From positions 1 to 25,753 of the forward strand of contig JBFKMV010000057.1 in the NCBI GenBank assembly GCA_041629655.1: a stretch of 25,753 nucleotides of DNA, read 5' to 3'. The notes under the pieces are model-generated. The model made no database searches. It was not told the DNA's origin and saw only the letters and a list, made by a program, of their open reading frames with translations. A program made the translations under genes and the position numbers. The stretch is from JBFKMV01 sp041629655. GTDB taxonomy: Bacteria > Acidobacteriota > Polarisedimenticolia > Polarisedimenticolales > Polarisedimenticolaceae. Numbering within the stretch: position 1 is the first letter of the stretch; the number at the start of each line of letters is the position of its first letter. This document shows positions 15,443-21,962 of the stretch, one piece after another.

Positions 15443-16630
15443 ATGACTCCCGGCAGCTCCACGCTCGAGTGGCTCGAGTGCTCCGACTGTAGCCGCGCGC
15501 TGGACTGGCGCGAGCTGCGAACGGTCTGCGACGCCTGCGGCGGGGTGCTGCTGGCGCGCTACCGCCTCGACGAGGCGGCCCACACGATGACGCGGGAGAG
15601 CCTGCGCGGCCGCGAGGCCACGCAGTGGCGCTACGCCGAGGTGCTGCCCGGGTCCGAACGGCCGGTGACCCTGGGCGAGGGGATGACCCCGCTGCTGCAC
15701 GCCGGATTCCTCGGCCAGGCGCTCGGTCTCGAGCGGCTGCTGGTCAAGGACGAGTCCAAGAACCCCACGGGCTCGTTCAAGGCCCGCGGCATGTCGCCGG
15801 CGGTGACGATGGCGCGCGCGCTGGGCGCGCGGCGGCTGGCGCTGCCCTCGGCGGGCAACGCCGGCGGCGCGGCGGCGGCCTACGGCGCGCTGGCCGGCCT
15901 GTCCGTGGACGTGTTCCTGCCCACGGACACCCCCGAGCCGTTCCGGCTCGAGGCCGTGGCCCACGGTGCGAGCGTGCACCTGATCCAGGGCAGCATCGCC
16001 GACTGCGGGCTGCACGTGAAGGAGGGTCGCGAGCGCGAGGGCTGGTTCGACCTCTCGACGCTCAAGGAACCGTACCGCCTCGAGGGCAAGAAGACGATGG
16101 GCTACGAGCTGGCCGAGCAGCTCGGCTGGACGCTGCCCGACGTCGTGGTCTATCCGACCGGAGGCGGCACGGGGCTGATCGGGATGTGGAAGGCGTTCGA
16201 GGAGCTCGAGCAGCTCGGGCTGGTCGCCGCCGGCCGGCGGCCGCGGATGGTCTCGGTGCAGGCCGCGCGCTGCGCGCCGATCGTGCGCGCGCTGGAGACC
16301 GGGGCCCCGCGCGCCGAGCGCTGGGACAACCCGCGCACCTACGCCAGCGGTCTGCGCGTTCCCGCGCCGTACGGCGACCGGCTGATCCTGCGCGCGATCC
16401 GGGAGTCGGGCGGCACGGCGGTCGCCGTGACCGACGAGGAGATGGCCCGGGAGCAGCTCGAGCTGGCGCGCGGCGAGGGGATCTTCGCCTGTCCCGAGGG
16501 CGGCGCCACGCTGGCCGCGCTGCGCCGGCTCGTCGAGCGGGGCGAGGTCGGCGCCGACGAGCGGATCGTGTTGTTCAACACCGGAACCGGTCTGAAGTAC
16601 CCGAAGATCCCGGGCCTGCGCGTCCCCTGA
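15443..16630 (+). CDS. thrC: Threonine synthase
   Basis: 395-aa PLP enzyme converting O-phosphohomoserine to threonine. A short N-terminal Cys4 knuckle (C13, C16, C29, C32) precedes the fold-type II core, as in many archaeal and bacterial threonine synthases of this class. The PLP lysine is Lys113 in NPTGSFKARG; SAGNAGGAAAAYG and the glycine loop YPTGGGTGLIGMW bind cofactor. ATG 15443 has gaggggg 7 nt upstream. Cysteate synthase-like relatives share the fold, but the overall pattern favours ThrC. Followed 53 nt later by folB, which has its own promoter. Confidence 0.9.
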   Translation: MTPGSSTLEWLECSDCSRALDWRELRTVCDACGGVLLARYRLDEAAHTMTRESLRGREATQWRYAEVLPGSERPVTLGEGMTPLLHAGFLGQALGLERLLVKDESKNPTGSFKARGMSPAVTMARALGARRLALPSAGNAGGAAAAYGALAGLSVDVFLPTDTPEPFRLEAVAHGASVHLIQGSIADCGLHVKEGREREGWFDLSTLKEPYRLEGKKTMGYELAEQLGWTLPDVVVYPTGGGTGLIGMWKAFEELEQLGLVAAGRRPRMVSVQAARCAPIVRALETGAPRAERWDNPRTYASGLRVPAPYGDRLILRAIRESGGTAVAVTDEEMAREQLELARGEGIFACPEGGATLAALRRLVERGEVGADERIVLFNTGTGLKYPKIPGLRVP

Positions 16631-16635
16631 CCGGT

Positions 16636-16664
16636 TTGACACCCCCCGGGCCGCGCAATACACT
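16636..16664 (+). promoter_or_regulatory. Sigma70-type promoter for folB-queD-folE
   Basis: TTGACA (16636-16641) and TACACT (16659-16664) separated by exactly 17 nt, immediately after the thrC stop. The start would be about 16671, leaving a leader of only about 13 nt before GTG 16684. Confidence 0.75.
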
Positions 16665-16683
16665 CCCGGCCTGCGAGGCGCCC

Positions 16684-17115
16684 GTGAAGGACCGTATCTT
16701 CCTGGAAGGCATCAAGTTCCACGGCTACCACGGGCTGACCCGGTCCGAGCGCGAGATCGGCGTCCGCCTGGCCGTGGACGTCAGCCTGGAGCTCGATCTC
16801 GAGCCCTCGGGACGCTCCGACGGCGTTCGCGACACGCTCGACTACCGCAAGGTGCACCAGCGGGTGATGGAGCTGGGACAGGCCGAGTCCCACCGGCTGC
16901 TGGAGTCGTTCGCCGTCTCGCTGCTCGACACGCTGATGGACGAATTCCCTGCGGACCGCATCACGGTGCGCGTGCGCAAGGAGACGCCGGTGCTCAACGG
17001 TATCGTCGATTCGGTCGGCGTGGAGCTGAGCCGCACCCGCGAGCAAGCGGCCGAGGGGCGCCGCAACACGCGCCGCGGGAGCGCCCGCCGGCGTGACGCG
17101 ATGCCCAGCCGGTGA
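16684..17115 (+). CDS. folB: Dihydroneopterin aldolase
   Basis: 143-aa FolB, which cleaves dihydroneopterin to 6-hydroxymethyl-dihydropterin in folate synthesis. The family pattern is IFLEGIKFHGYHGLTRSEREIG, with the active-site Glu in the SERE segment, and VRVRKETPVLNG with the catalytic Lys. A basic 25-residue tail (EGRRNTRRGSARRRD) exceeds the usual length of about 120 aa. The GTG start fits the conserved N-terminus but has only a weak SD. Its stop overlaps the queD start by 4 nt. FolE, two genes on, makes its upstream substrate. Confidence 0.92.
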   Translation: MKDRIFLEGIKFHGYHGLTRSEREIGVRLAVDVSLELDLEPSGRSDGVRDTLDYRKVHQRVMELGQAESHRLLESFAVSLLDTLMDEFPADRITVRVRKETPVLNGIVDSVGVELSRTREQAAEGRRNTRRGSARRRDAMPSR

Positions 17116-17459
17116 GGGTCCGGCGGCAGTTCGATTTCGAGGCGGCGCACGAGCTGCCGCGCCACCCGGGCAAGTGCAAGAACCTGCACGGGCATTCCTA
17201 CCGCCTGATCGTGACCGTGGAGCGGCCGGTGGACGCCGGGAGCGGGATGGTGATCGACTTCGCGGAGCTCAAGCGCACCGTCAAGACCGCGGTGATCGAC
17301 CACCTGGACCATCGCTACCTCAACGACCTGGTCGACAACCCGACCGCCGAGGAGACGGCGCTCTGGATCTGGAACCGCCTGCGCGAGCCGCTTCCGGAAC
17401 TGGTCGAGGTCGAGCTGTACGAGACCCGCAACTGCTCGGTCGTCTACCGGGGCGAATGA
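17112..17459 (+). CDS. queD: 6-pyruvoyl-tetrahydropterin synthase / 6-carboxy-tetrahydropterin synthase (QueD-like)
   Basis: 115-aa T-fold enzyme acting on dihydroneopterin triphosphate. Zinc ligands His13, His26 and His28 are present, and the CxxxHGH motif carries Cys22, the catalytic cysteine of QueD/PTPS rather than the Glu of the folate-bypass PTPS-III type. The Asp66-His67 pair (LDHRYLN) and ETRNCSVVY complete the site. With folB beside it, a folate bypass is unnecessary, so the product probably goes to 7-deazapurines (queuosine) or a biopterin. GTGA and ATGA overlaps on both sides indicate tight translational coupling. Confidence 0.88.
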   Translation: MRVRRQFDFEAAHELPRHPGKCKNLHGHSYRLIVTVERPVDAGSGMVIDFAELKRTVKTAVIDHLDHRYLNDLVDNPTAEETALWIWNRLREPLPELVEVELYETRNCSVVYRGE

Positions 17460-18043
17460 GGATGGACCGCGAGTCCATGGCGGCTGCGGTACGCGCGTTC
17501 CTGGAGGCGCTGGGGCAACGCGTCGAGGGCCCGGACCTCGGCGACACGCCGGAGCGCGTGGCGCGGGCCTGGGCCGAGGACCTGGTCTCCGGCTACGCCC
17601 AGGACCCGGCGGAGCTGCTCAGCTGGACCGCGGCTCCCGAGGGGTCGGGCGCGGTGGCCGTGCGCGACGTGAGCTTCGCCTCGGTGTGCATCCACCACCT
17701 GCTGCCGTTCTTCGGCCACGCGCACGTGGCCTACCTGCCGGGGCGGCGTCTCGCCGGGCTGAGCAAGATCGGGCGCGTGGTCGAGGCGCACGCCCGCCGG
17801 CTGCAGATCCAGGAGCGCCTGAGCGCCGAGATCGCGGACACGCTGCAACGCGTGCTCGAGCCGCGCGGCGTGCTGGTGGTGCTGGACGCCGAGCACACCT
17901 GCATGACCCTGCGCGGCGGTCGGAAGTTCGGCAGCCGGATGCGTACGCTCGCCGCGACCGGGGTCTACGACACCGACGACCAGGCCCGTCGCGAGGCGCT
18001 GATCCTGCTGACCGGCGACGGCGCTCCTCGCGGAGACGACTAG
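17456..18043 (+). CDS. folE: GTP cyclohydrolase I
   Basis: 195-aa FolE-type T-fold enzyme that turns GTP into 7,8-dihydroneopterin triphosphate, the shared precursor for FolB and QueD chemistry. Zinc ligands Cys78, His81 and Cys149 keep the 71-residue spacing of the E. coli enzyme. The GLSKIGRVVEAHARRLQIQERL block and HTCMTLRGGRK are conserved. The normally near-invariant CEHH motif reads CIHH here (Ile79). ATG 17456 overlaps the queD stop (ATGA); ATG 17462 is an alternative. The N-terminal helix is short compared with E. coli. The next gene begins 4 nt after its stop. Confidence 0.93.
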   Translation: MRMDRESMAAAVRAFLEALGQRVEGPDLGDTPERVARAWAEDLVSGYAQDPAELLSWTAAPEGSGAVAVRDVSFASVCIHHLLPFFGHAHVAYLPGRRLAGLSKIGRVVEAHARRLQIQERLSAEIADTLQRVLEPRGVLVVLDAEHTCMTLRGGRKFGSRMRTLAATGVYDTDDQARREALILLTGDGAPRGDD

Positions 18044-18047
18044 ACCG

Positions 18048-20303
18048 ATGCCGCCGCGCGGTGCGTTGTCGTGGGCCGTCGTGCTGCTCGCGGTGCCGGC
18101 GCTGCTCGTGCCGCGAGCGGCGTCCGCGGCGGACCCGGACGCGGCGTTCCGCAGGCTCGCTGCGGCGGCGGGACAGCGCGAGCCGCTGCTGCGGATCGGT
18201 CTCGAGCCGGGCCACCGCGTGCTGCTGTCGTCCACCACGTCGCTGCGCATCCTCGATCCGGCGACCGGCGCCCCGGTGTGGCGCGACCCGCTGGCCGGGG
18301 AGATCGCGGTCGTGGCCGCCGGGGGCCCGACCGGCGAGGTGCCGACCGTGTATCGCGTCCAGGTCGCCGCGTTCGCCGACGAGCGTGCCGCGCGGGACGA
18401 GCTGGCGCGGCTGCGGGCGAAGTACTCCGTCGAGGGCGTGGTGCACCACGACGCCGACCGGGGCAACTGGCGCGTCCGGCTCGGCAAGGCCTCCGACCGG
18501 CTCGCGCTGGGGCCGCTGGTGGAGCGGTTGCGGGCCGGCGGGGTGGACGGGCTGTGGATCGCCGGCGAGCCGGCGCGTGAGCCGGCGAACGTGCGCCTGC
18601 GGCTGGTCGACGAGAGCTACGAGAGCCTGCTGCCGGCGACCGGCCGGCTGGTCGCGGTGGCCACCGGGTCCGGCCGCGTCAAGGTCGACGGCACCGCGTA
18701 CCGCGGCGTGATCGAGCTGCGCGTGACCGCCTACGGCACCGTCCGCGCGATCAACTGGCTCGAGCTCGAGCAGTACCTGCTGGGTGTGGTGCCGGTCGAG
18801 ATGGGCCCCGAGGTTTGGCCGCGGCTCGAGGCGTTGCGCGCCCAGGCGGTGGCCGCACGGACCTACGCCTGGCGCAACCGCGGCCAGTTCCTGGAGGAGG
18901 GCTTCGACCAGTGCGCCACCCCGCGCTGCCAGGTCTACGGGGGCGCCTCCGCCGAGCACCCGCTGTCGGACCGGGCCGTGGCCTCGACGGGAGGCGAGAT
19001 CCTGACCTACGAGGACGAGCCGATCAACGCCTACTTCACCTCGACCTGCGGCGGGCACACCGAGGCGGTGTCGGCGGTGTTCCCGGGAGAGTCGGCTCCG
19101 TACCTGTCCGGCGTGCCGTGCCGCGCCGAGGCGGACGCGCTGAGCGACCACCGCGGGACGATCGAGGCCCCGCCGGCGGAGCCGGTGATCGACGAGACGG
19201 GTCGCGACGTGACCGCCGAGTGGGCGTTGCTGCGCGCGGCCGGCGTACTGGAGGGCGCGGGTGGGGCCGCGTTGTCGGAGCCCCTCGACGCCGCCAGGCT
19301 GCGCGCGTGGACGCGGGCGCTGGCGGCGCTGGCGGGACGCCCCGAGCCGGCCGGGGAGGCGCGGCCGGTGGACACGCTGGGGCGGGCGGCGGCGGCGTTG
19401 CTGGCCGACCTGGGCTGGCAGGAGCGGGCCGAAGTGCTGCTGCACGGCGACGACCTGCCGGCGATCCTCCGCGGACCCGAGAGCGCGGGCCTGCCCGCGG
19501 AGCAGCGCCGGGCTCTGGCTTACCTGGCCTCGCTGGGCACGCTGACCGCGCATCCCGAGGGCGGCTTCCGCGTCGATCGGCCGCCGACGGCGGCCCGGCT
19601 GCTGCCCGCGCTGGTCCGCATCGGCGAGGCCTACGACGCGCTCGGGCTGCGCAGCGCCGCCGTGGCGCGCGTCGACGAGCGGCAGCTGACGCTCGTGGAA
19701 GGCAAGGGGGAGCGGCGCGTCCGGCTGGCCGACGCACCGCTGCTGCTCGGCCGCGTCGGCGAGCAGCCGGTCCCCACCGCGCGGCTCGAGCTGTGGCCGG
19801 GGGACCGCGTGCGCTACCGCGTGGACGGCGGCGGGCGCGCGGTCTACGTGGAGCTGCTGCCTCCGCTCCGCGGCACCGCCGACGACCGCTCGTCGTCGTA
19901 CTACTCGTGGGAGGAGCGCCGCACGCGGCGCAGCCTCGAGCGCGAGATCAACCGCCGCGTGGCGATCGGGCGGCTGGAGCGCCTCGTGGTGCGCGAGCGC
20001 GGCGTCTCGGGACGGATCACGGAGCTCGAGGTGGTCGGGAGCAAGGGCTCGACGCGGGTCCGCGGGTTCGACGTGCGCCGGCTGCTCGGGCTGCGGGAGA
20101 GCCTGACCGTCGTCGAGCCGCAGCTCGACGCGCGGGGGCGGCTCGAGGCGGTGGTGTTCGCGGGCAAGGGCTGGGGCCACGGCGTCGGGCTGTGCCAGGT
20201 CGGCTCCTACGGCATGGCCGTCCGCGGGGCCGGCTACCGCGAGATCCTGGCCCACTACTATCCCGGGACGACGCTCAAAAAGGCGGCCGTCGCGGGCCGC
20301 TGA
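18048..20303 (+). CDS. Secreted SPOR / SpoIID-LytB domain protein with SLH-like insert
   Basis: 751-aa exported protein. A Sec signal peptide (about residues 1-27, ending AASA) is followed by a SPOR-like peptidoglycan-binding region (about 101-170, VYRVQVAAFADERAARDEL). The SpoIID/LytB domain begins near 225: catalytic Glu251 in VPVEM, AQAVAARTYAWRN, CQVYGG, and STCGGHTE with Cys334 and His337. It closes with GKGWGHGVGLCQVGSYGMA (about 706-724) and HYYPGTTL. Between these halves lies an insert of about 270 residues that includes one SLH-like repeat (about 488-525, YLASLGTLTAHPEGGFRVDR). SpoIID proteins are lytic transglycosylases acting on denuded glycans; SPOR domains bind such glycans, so a cell-wall remodelling or division role is reasonable outside sporulation. 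Starts 4 nt after folE; SD is weak. Confidence 0.88.
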   Translation: MPPRGALSWAVVLLAVPALLVPRAASAADPDAAFRRLAAAAGQREPLLRIGLEPGHRVLLSSTTSLRILDPATGAPVWRDPLAGEIAVVAAGGPTGEVPTVYRVQVAAFADERAARDELARLRAKYSVEGVVHHDADRGNWRVRLGKASDRLALGPLVERLRAGGVDGLWIAGEPAREPANVRLRLVDESYESLLPATGRLVAVATGSGRVKVDGTAYRGVIELRVTAYGTVRAINWLELEQYLLGVVPVEMGPEVWPRLEALRAQAVAARTYAWRNRGQFLEEGFDQCATPRCQVYGGASAEHPLSDRAVASTGGEILTYEDEPINAYFTSTCGGHTEAVSAVFPGESAPYLSGVPCRAEADALSDHRGTIEAPPAEPVIDETGRDVTAEWALLRAAGVLEGAGGAALSEPLDAARLRAWTRALAALAGRPEPAGEARPVDTLGRAAAALLADLGWQERAEVLLHGDDLPAILRGPESAGLPAEQRRALAYLASLGTLTAHPEGGFRVDRPPTAARLLPALVRIGEAYDALGLRSAAVARVDERQLTLVEGKGERRVRLADAPLLLGRVGEQPVPTARLELWPGDRVRYRVDGGGRAVYVELLPPLRGTADDRSSSYYSWEERRTRRSLEREINRRVAIGRLERLVVRERGVSGRITELEVVGSKGSTRVRGFDVRRLLGLRESLTVVEPQLDARGRLEAVVFAGKGWGHGVGLCQVGSYGMAVRGAGYREILAHYYPGTTLKKAAVAGR

Positions 20304-20334
20304 GCGGTCGACTGGCCCCGGGGAGCGCCGGTCC

Positions 20335-20340
20335 TATATT
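20335..20340 (+). promoter_or_regulatory. Probable -10 element before the zinc-ribbon/miaA genes
   Basis: TATATT in the short gap after the SpoIID gene. No convincing -35 at the right distance. It would drive the small membrane protein and, 17 nt beyond it, miaA. Confidence 0.4.
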
Positions 20341-20392
20341 CAAGCCGGAGTGGGAGGGGGTTCGTTCCGCCACCGGCGGCGAGGTACAGGAC

Positions 20393-20704
20393 GTGGCTCG
20401 CAACCTCCGCTATCTCGGCCTGGCCATCCTGGCCGCGACCGCGGCCCTCCTGGTGGTCGGGGAGACCGGCTGGGCCCCGGCCGCCAAGCTGGACCCCTGG
20501 ATCCGGCCCGCGCTCGTGATCGGCGTCGCCTGCCTCGCCGGAGGTATCCTGCTGGCCGCGTTCGCCCCGGTGCGGCGAACGCTGTCCCGGGGCCGCTGCG
20601 CGCGCTGCGGCGTTCGGATCGAGCGGGGTCAGACCTATTGCCTCGACCACCTGCAGGAGACGGTGAACGAGTATCGCGACCACGCGCGCGACGGCGGCCG
20701 CTAG
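20393..20704 (+). CDS. Small membrane protein with C-terminal zinc ribbon, function unknown
   Basis: 103 aa from GTG 20393, chosen because gagg lies 8 nt upstream and the product then begins MARNLRYLG directly before a helix. Two membrane helices (about residues 5-22 and 39-58) are followed by a basic stretch and a CxxC-x10-CxxH metal knuckle (C69, C72, C83, H86; CARCGVRIERGQTYCLDH). The tail is a charged helix. The topology puts the ribbon on the basic, cytoplasmic side. I do not recognise the family. It sits just upstream of miaA and may share its transcript. Confidence 0.65.
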   Translation: MARNLRYLGLAILAATAALLVVGETGWAPAAKLDPWIRPALVIGVACLAGGILLAAFAPVRRTLSRGRCARCGVRIERGQTYCLDHLQETVNEYRDHARDGGR

Positions 20705-20721
20705 CGCCCGAGGACGGGCCG

Positions 20722-21648
20722 CTGCTCGTCATCGCCGGCCCCACCGGAACCGGCAAGTCCGCGGCCGCGCTCGAGGCCGCGCAGCAACTCGACGGCGAGA
20801 TCGTCGGCTGTGACGCGCTCCAGGTCTACCGCGGGTTCGACGCCGCCACGGCCAAGCCCGACCCCGAGGCCCGGCGCCGGGTGCCGCATCACCTGATCGA
20901 CTGCGCCGACCCGCGGCGGGACTTTTCGCTGGCCGACTACGTCCGCCGGGCGGAGCGCGCGATCGAGCAGATCCGCGCGCGCGGGCACGTCCCGGTCGTG
21001 GTCGGGGGCACCGGGCTCTACCTGCGCGGGCTGCTGCGCGGGATCGTCGAGGCGCCGGCACGGGATCCCGCGTTGCGCGAGCGGCTGCGCGGGATGGCGC
21101 GGCGGTTCGGCACGGCGCGGCTCCACCGCTGGCTCGGCGGGCTCGATCCCGCGAGCGCCGCGCGGCTGCCCTCCGGCGACCGGCAGCGGATCCTGCGCGC
21201 GCTCGAGATCGCGCTGCTCGGTCCGGGGACCTGGAGCGACACGTTGCGCGAGCAGGGGACCTGGGCCGCGGAAACGGAGCGCTACCCCTCGCTGAAGGTC
21301 GCGCTCGACCTGCCGCGCGAGCGGCTGGCACAGCGGCTCGACCGGCGCGTCGAGCGGTTCTTCGCCGCGGGGCTGGTCCGCGAGGTGCGCGCGCTGCTCG
21401 CCGCGGGAATCCCGGCGACGGCCAACGCGTTCAAGGCGATCGGCTACCGCGAGGTGCTCGCGGCGCTGGACGACGATCCGGAGCATCCCGCGGTCGTCGC
21501 CGCGGTGCAGCGCAACACGCGTCGCTACGCCAAGCGCCAGCGGACGTGGTTCCGCAAGGAGCTCGGCGTCACGTGGCTCGATGCGAGCGACGGACCGGGC
21601 AGCGTGGCCGGGGCGATCGTGGAGCTGTGGCGCGACGGGGTCGCCTGA
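20722..21648 (+). CDS. miaA: tRNA dimethylallyltransferase (CTG start inferred)
   Basis: About 308 aa. MiaA adds a dimethylallyl group to A37 of tRNAs reading UNN codons. Visible are the P-loop IAGPTGTGKS at the very N-terminus, CDALQVYRGFDAATAKP, PHHLIDCADP, VVGGTGLYLRGLL, RQRILRALEI and TRRYAKRQRTWFRK. No ATG, GTG or TTG exists in frame close to the conserved start; the nearest is a GTG 124 codons upstream, inside the previous gene. CTG 20722 is 7 nt after a gagga element and yields MLVIAGPTG, fitting the family. It ends 49 nt before hfq, the common miaA-hfq order. Confidence 0.9.
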   Translation: MLVIAGPTGTGKSAAALEAAQQLDGEIVGCDALQVYRGFDAATAKPDPEARRRVPHHLIDCADPRRDFSLADYVRRAERAIEQIRARGHVPVVVGGTGLYLRGLLRGIVEAPARDPALRERLRGMARRFGTARLHRWLGGLDPASAARLPSGDRQRILRALEIALLGPGTWSDTLREQGTWAAETERYPSLKVALDLPRERLAQRLDRRVERFFAAGLVREVRALLAAGIPATANAFKAIGYREVLAALDDDPEHPAVVAAVQRNTRRYAKRQRTWFRKELGVTWLDASDGPGSVAGAIVELWRDGVA

Positions 21649-21653
21649 GCGCG

Positions 21654-21662
21654 TGTTATACT
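21654..21662 (+). promoter_or_regulatory. Extended -10 promoter for hfq
   Basis: TGT followed by TATACT (21657-21662), beginning 6 nt after the miaA stop. The surrounding 18 nt nearly repeat the promoter of the M16 gene (two mismatches with 4909-4926). The predicted start near 21669 gives a leader of about 29 nt. Confidence 0.65.
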
Positions 21663-21697
21663 CCGGGCACGAACCAGCGGTCCAGGTGGAGGTGCCC

Positions 21698-21955
21698 ATG
21701 GAAGGCGAGTCGCGGAATCTCCAGAACGACTTCTTCAATCAAGCCAGGAAAGAGCGGGCCCAGGTCACGGTCTACCTGGCGAACGGCAAGAAGCTCACGG
21801 GCCGCATCAAGTCCTTCGACAAGTTCACGCTGCTGCTGGACGGCCAGTACGGCGAGCAGATCATCTTCAAGCACGCGATCTCCACCGTCAGCGCCGGCTC
21901 GCGCGCGGCGGCGCATCCGGTCGAGGCGGCGCACGAGGCCGAGTCGGCGTCCTGA
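21698..21955 (+). CDS. hfq: RNA chaperone Hfq
   Basis: 85-aa hexameric Sm-like protein that pairs small RNAs with mRNAs. Sm1 runs NLQNDFFNQARKERAQVTVYL through GRIKSFDKFTLLL (about residues 7-48), and the Sm2 motif IIFKHAIST is at about 56-64. The FFNQARKE proximal face resembles Gram-positive-type Hfq more than the enterobacterial form. A short Ala/Glu/His tail (about 18 residues) follows, possibly disordered. ggtggagg precedes the ATG by 5 nt. It lies downstream of miaA and converges with the PilT-like gene (7 nt between stops). Confidence 0.96.
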   Translation: MEGESRNLQNDFFNQARKERAQVTVYLANGKKLTGRIKSFDKFTLLLDGQYGEQIIFKHAISTVSAGSRAAAHPVEAAHEAESAS

Positions 21956-21962
21956 CGCCGGA

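Noticed and set aside
15355..15462. Longer hydrolase start at ATG 15462 on the minus strand
   Set aside because: It would overlap the thrC start and occupy the probable promoter gap; GTG 15354 has a good ribosome site directly before the membrane helix.
12731..16663. A 1310-codon open frame on the minus strand
   Set aside because: It runs antisense through radC, tyrS and thrC; only its part matching the real hydrolase region has support, and that gene uses a different frame. The composition (runs of Arg, His, Gln, Ala) is the usual shadow of GC-rich genes.
20350..20721. miaA extended upstream to GTG 20350
   Set aside because: The extra 124 residues overlap the small zinc-ribbon gene in another frame and are Arg/Gly/Pro-rich with no similarity to MiaA; MiaA normally starts just before the P-loop.
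21665..21697. gggcac/gtgccc inverted repeat around the hfq ribosome site
   Set aside because: The predicted transcription start (about 21669) falls inside the left arm, so the mRNA would not contain the full stem; only 6 bp with a 21-nt loop.
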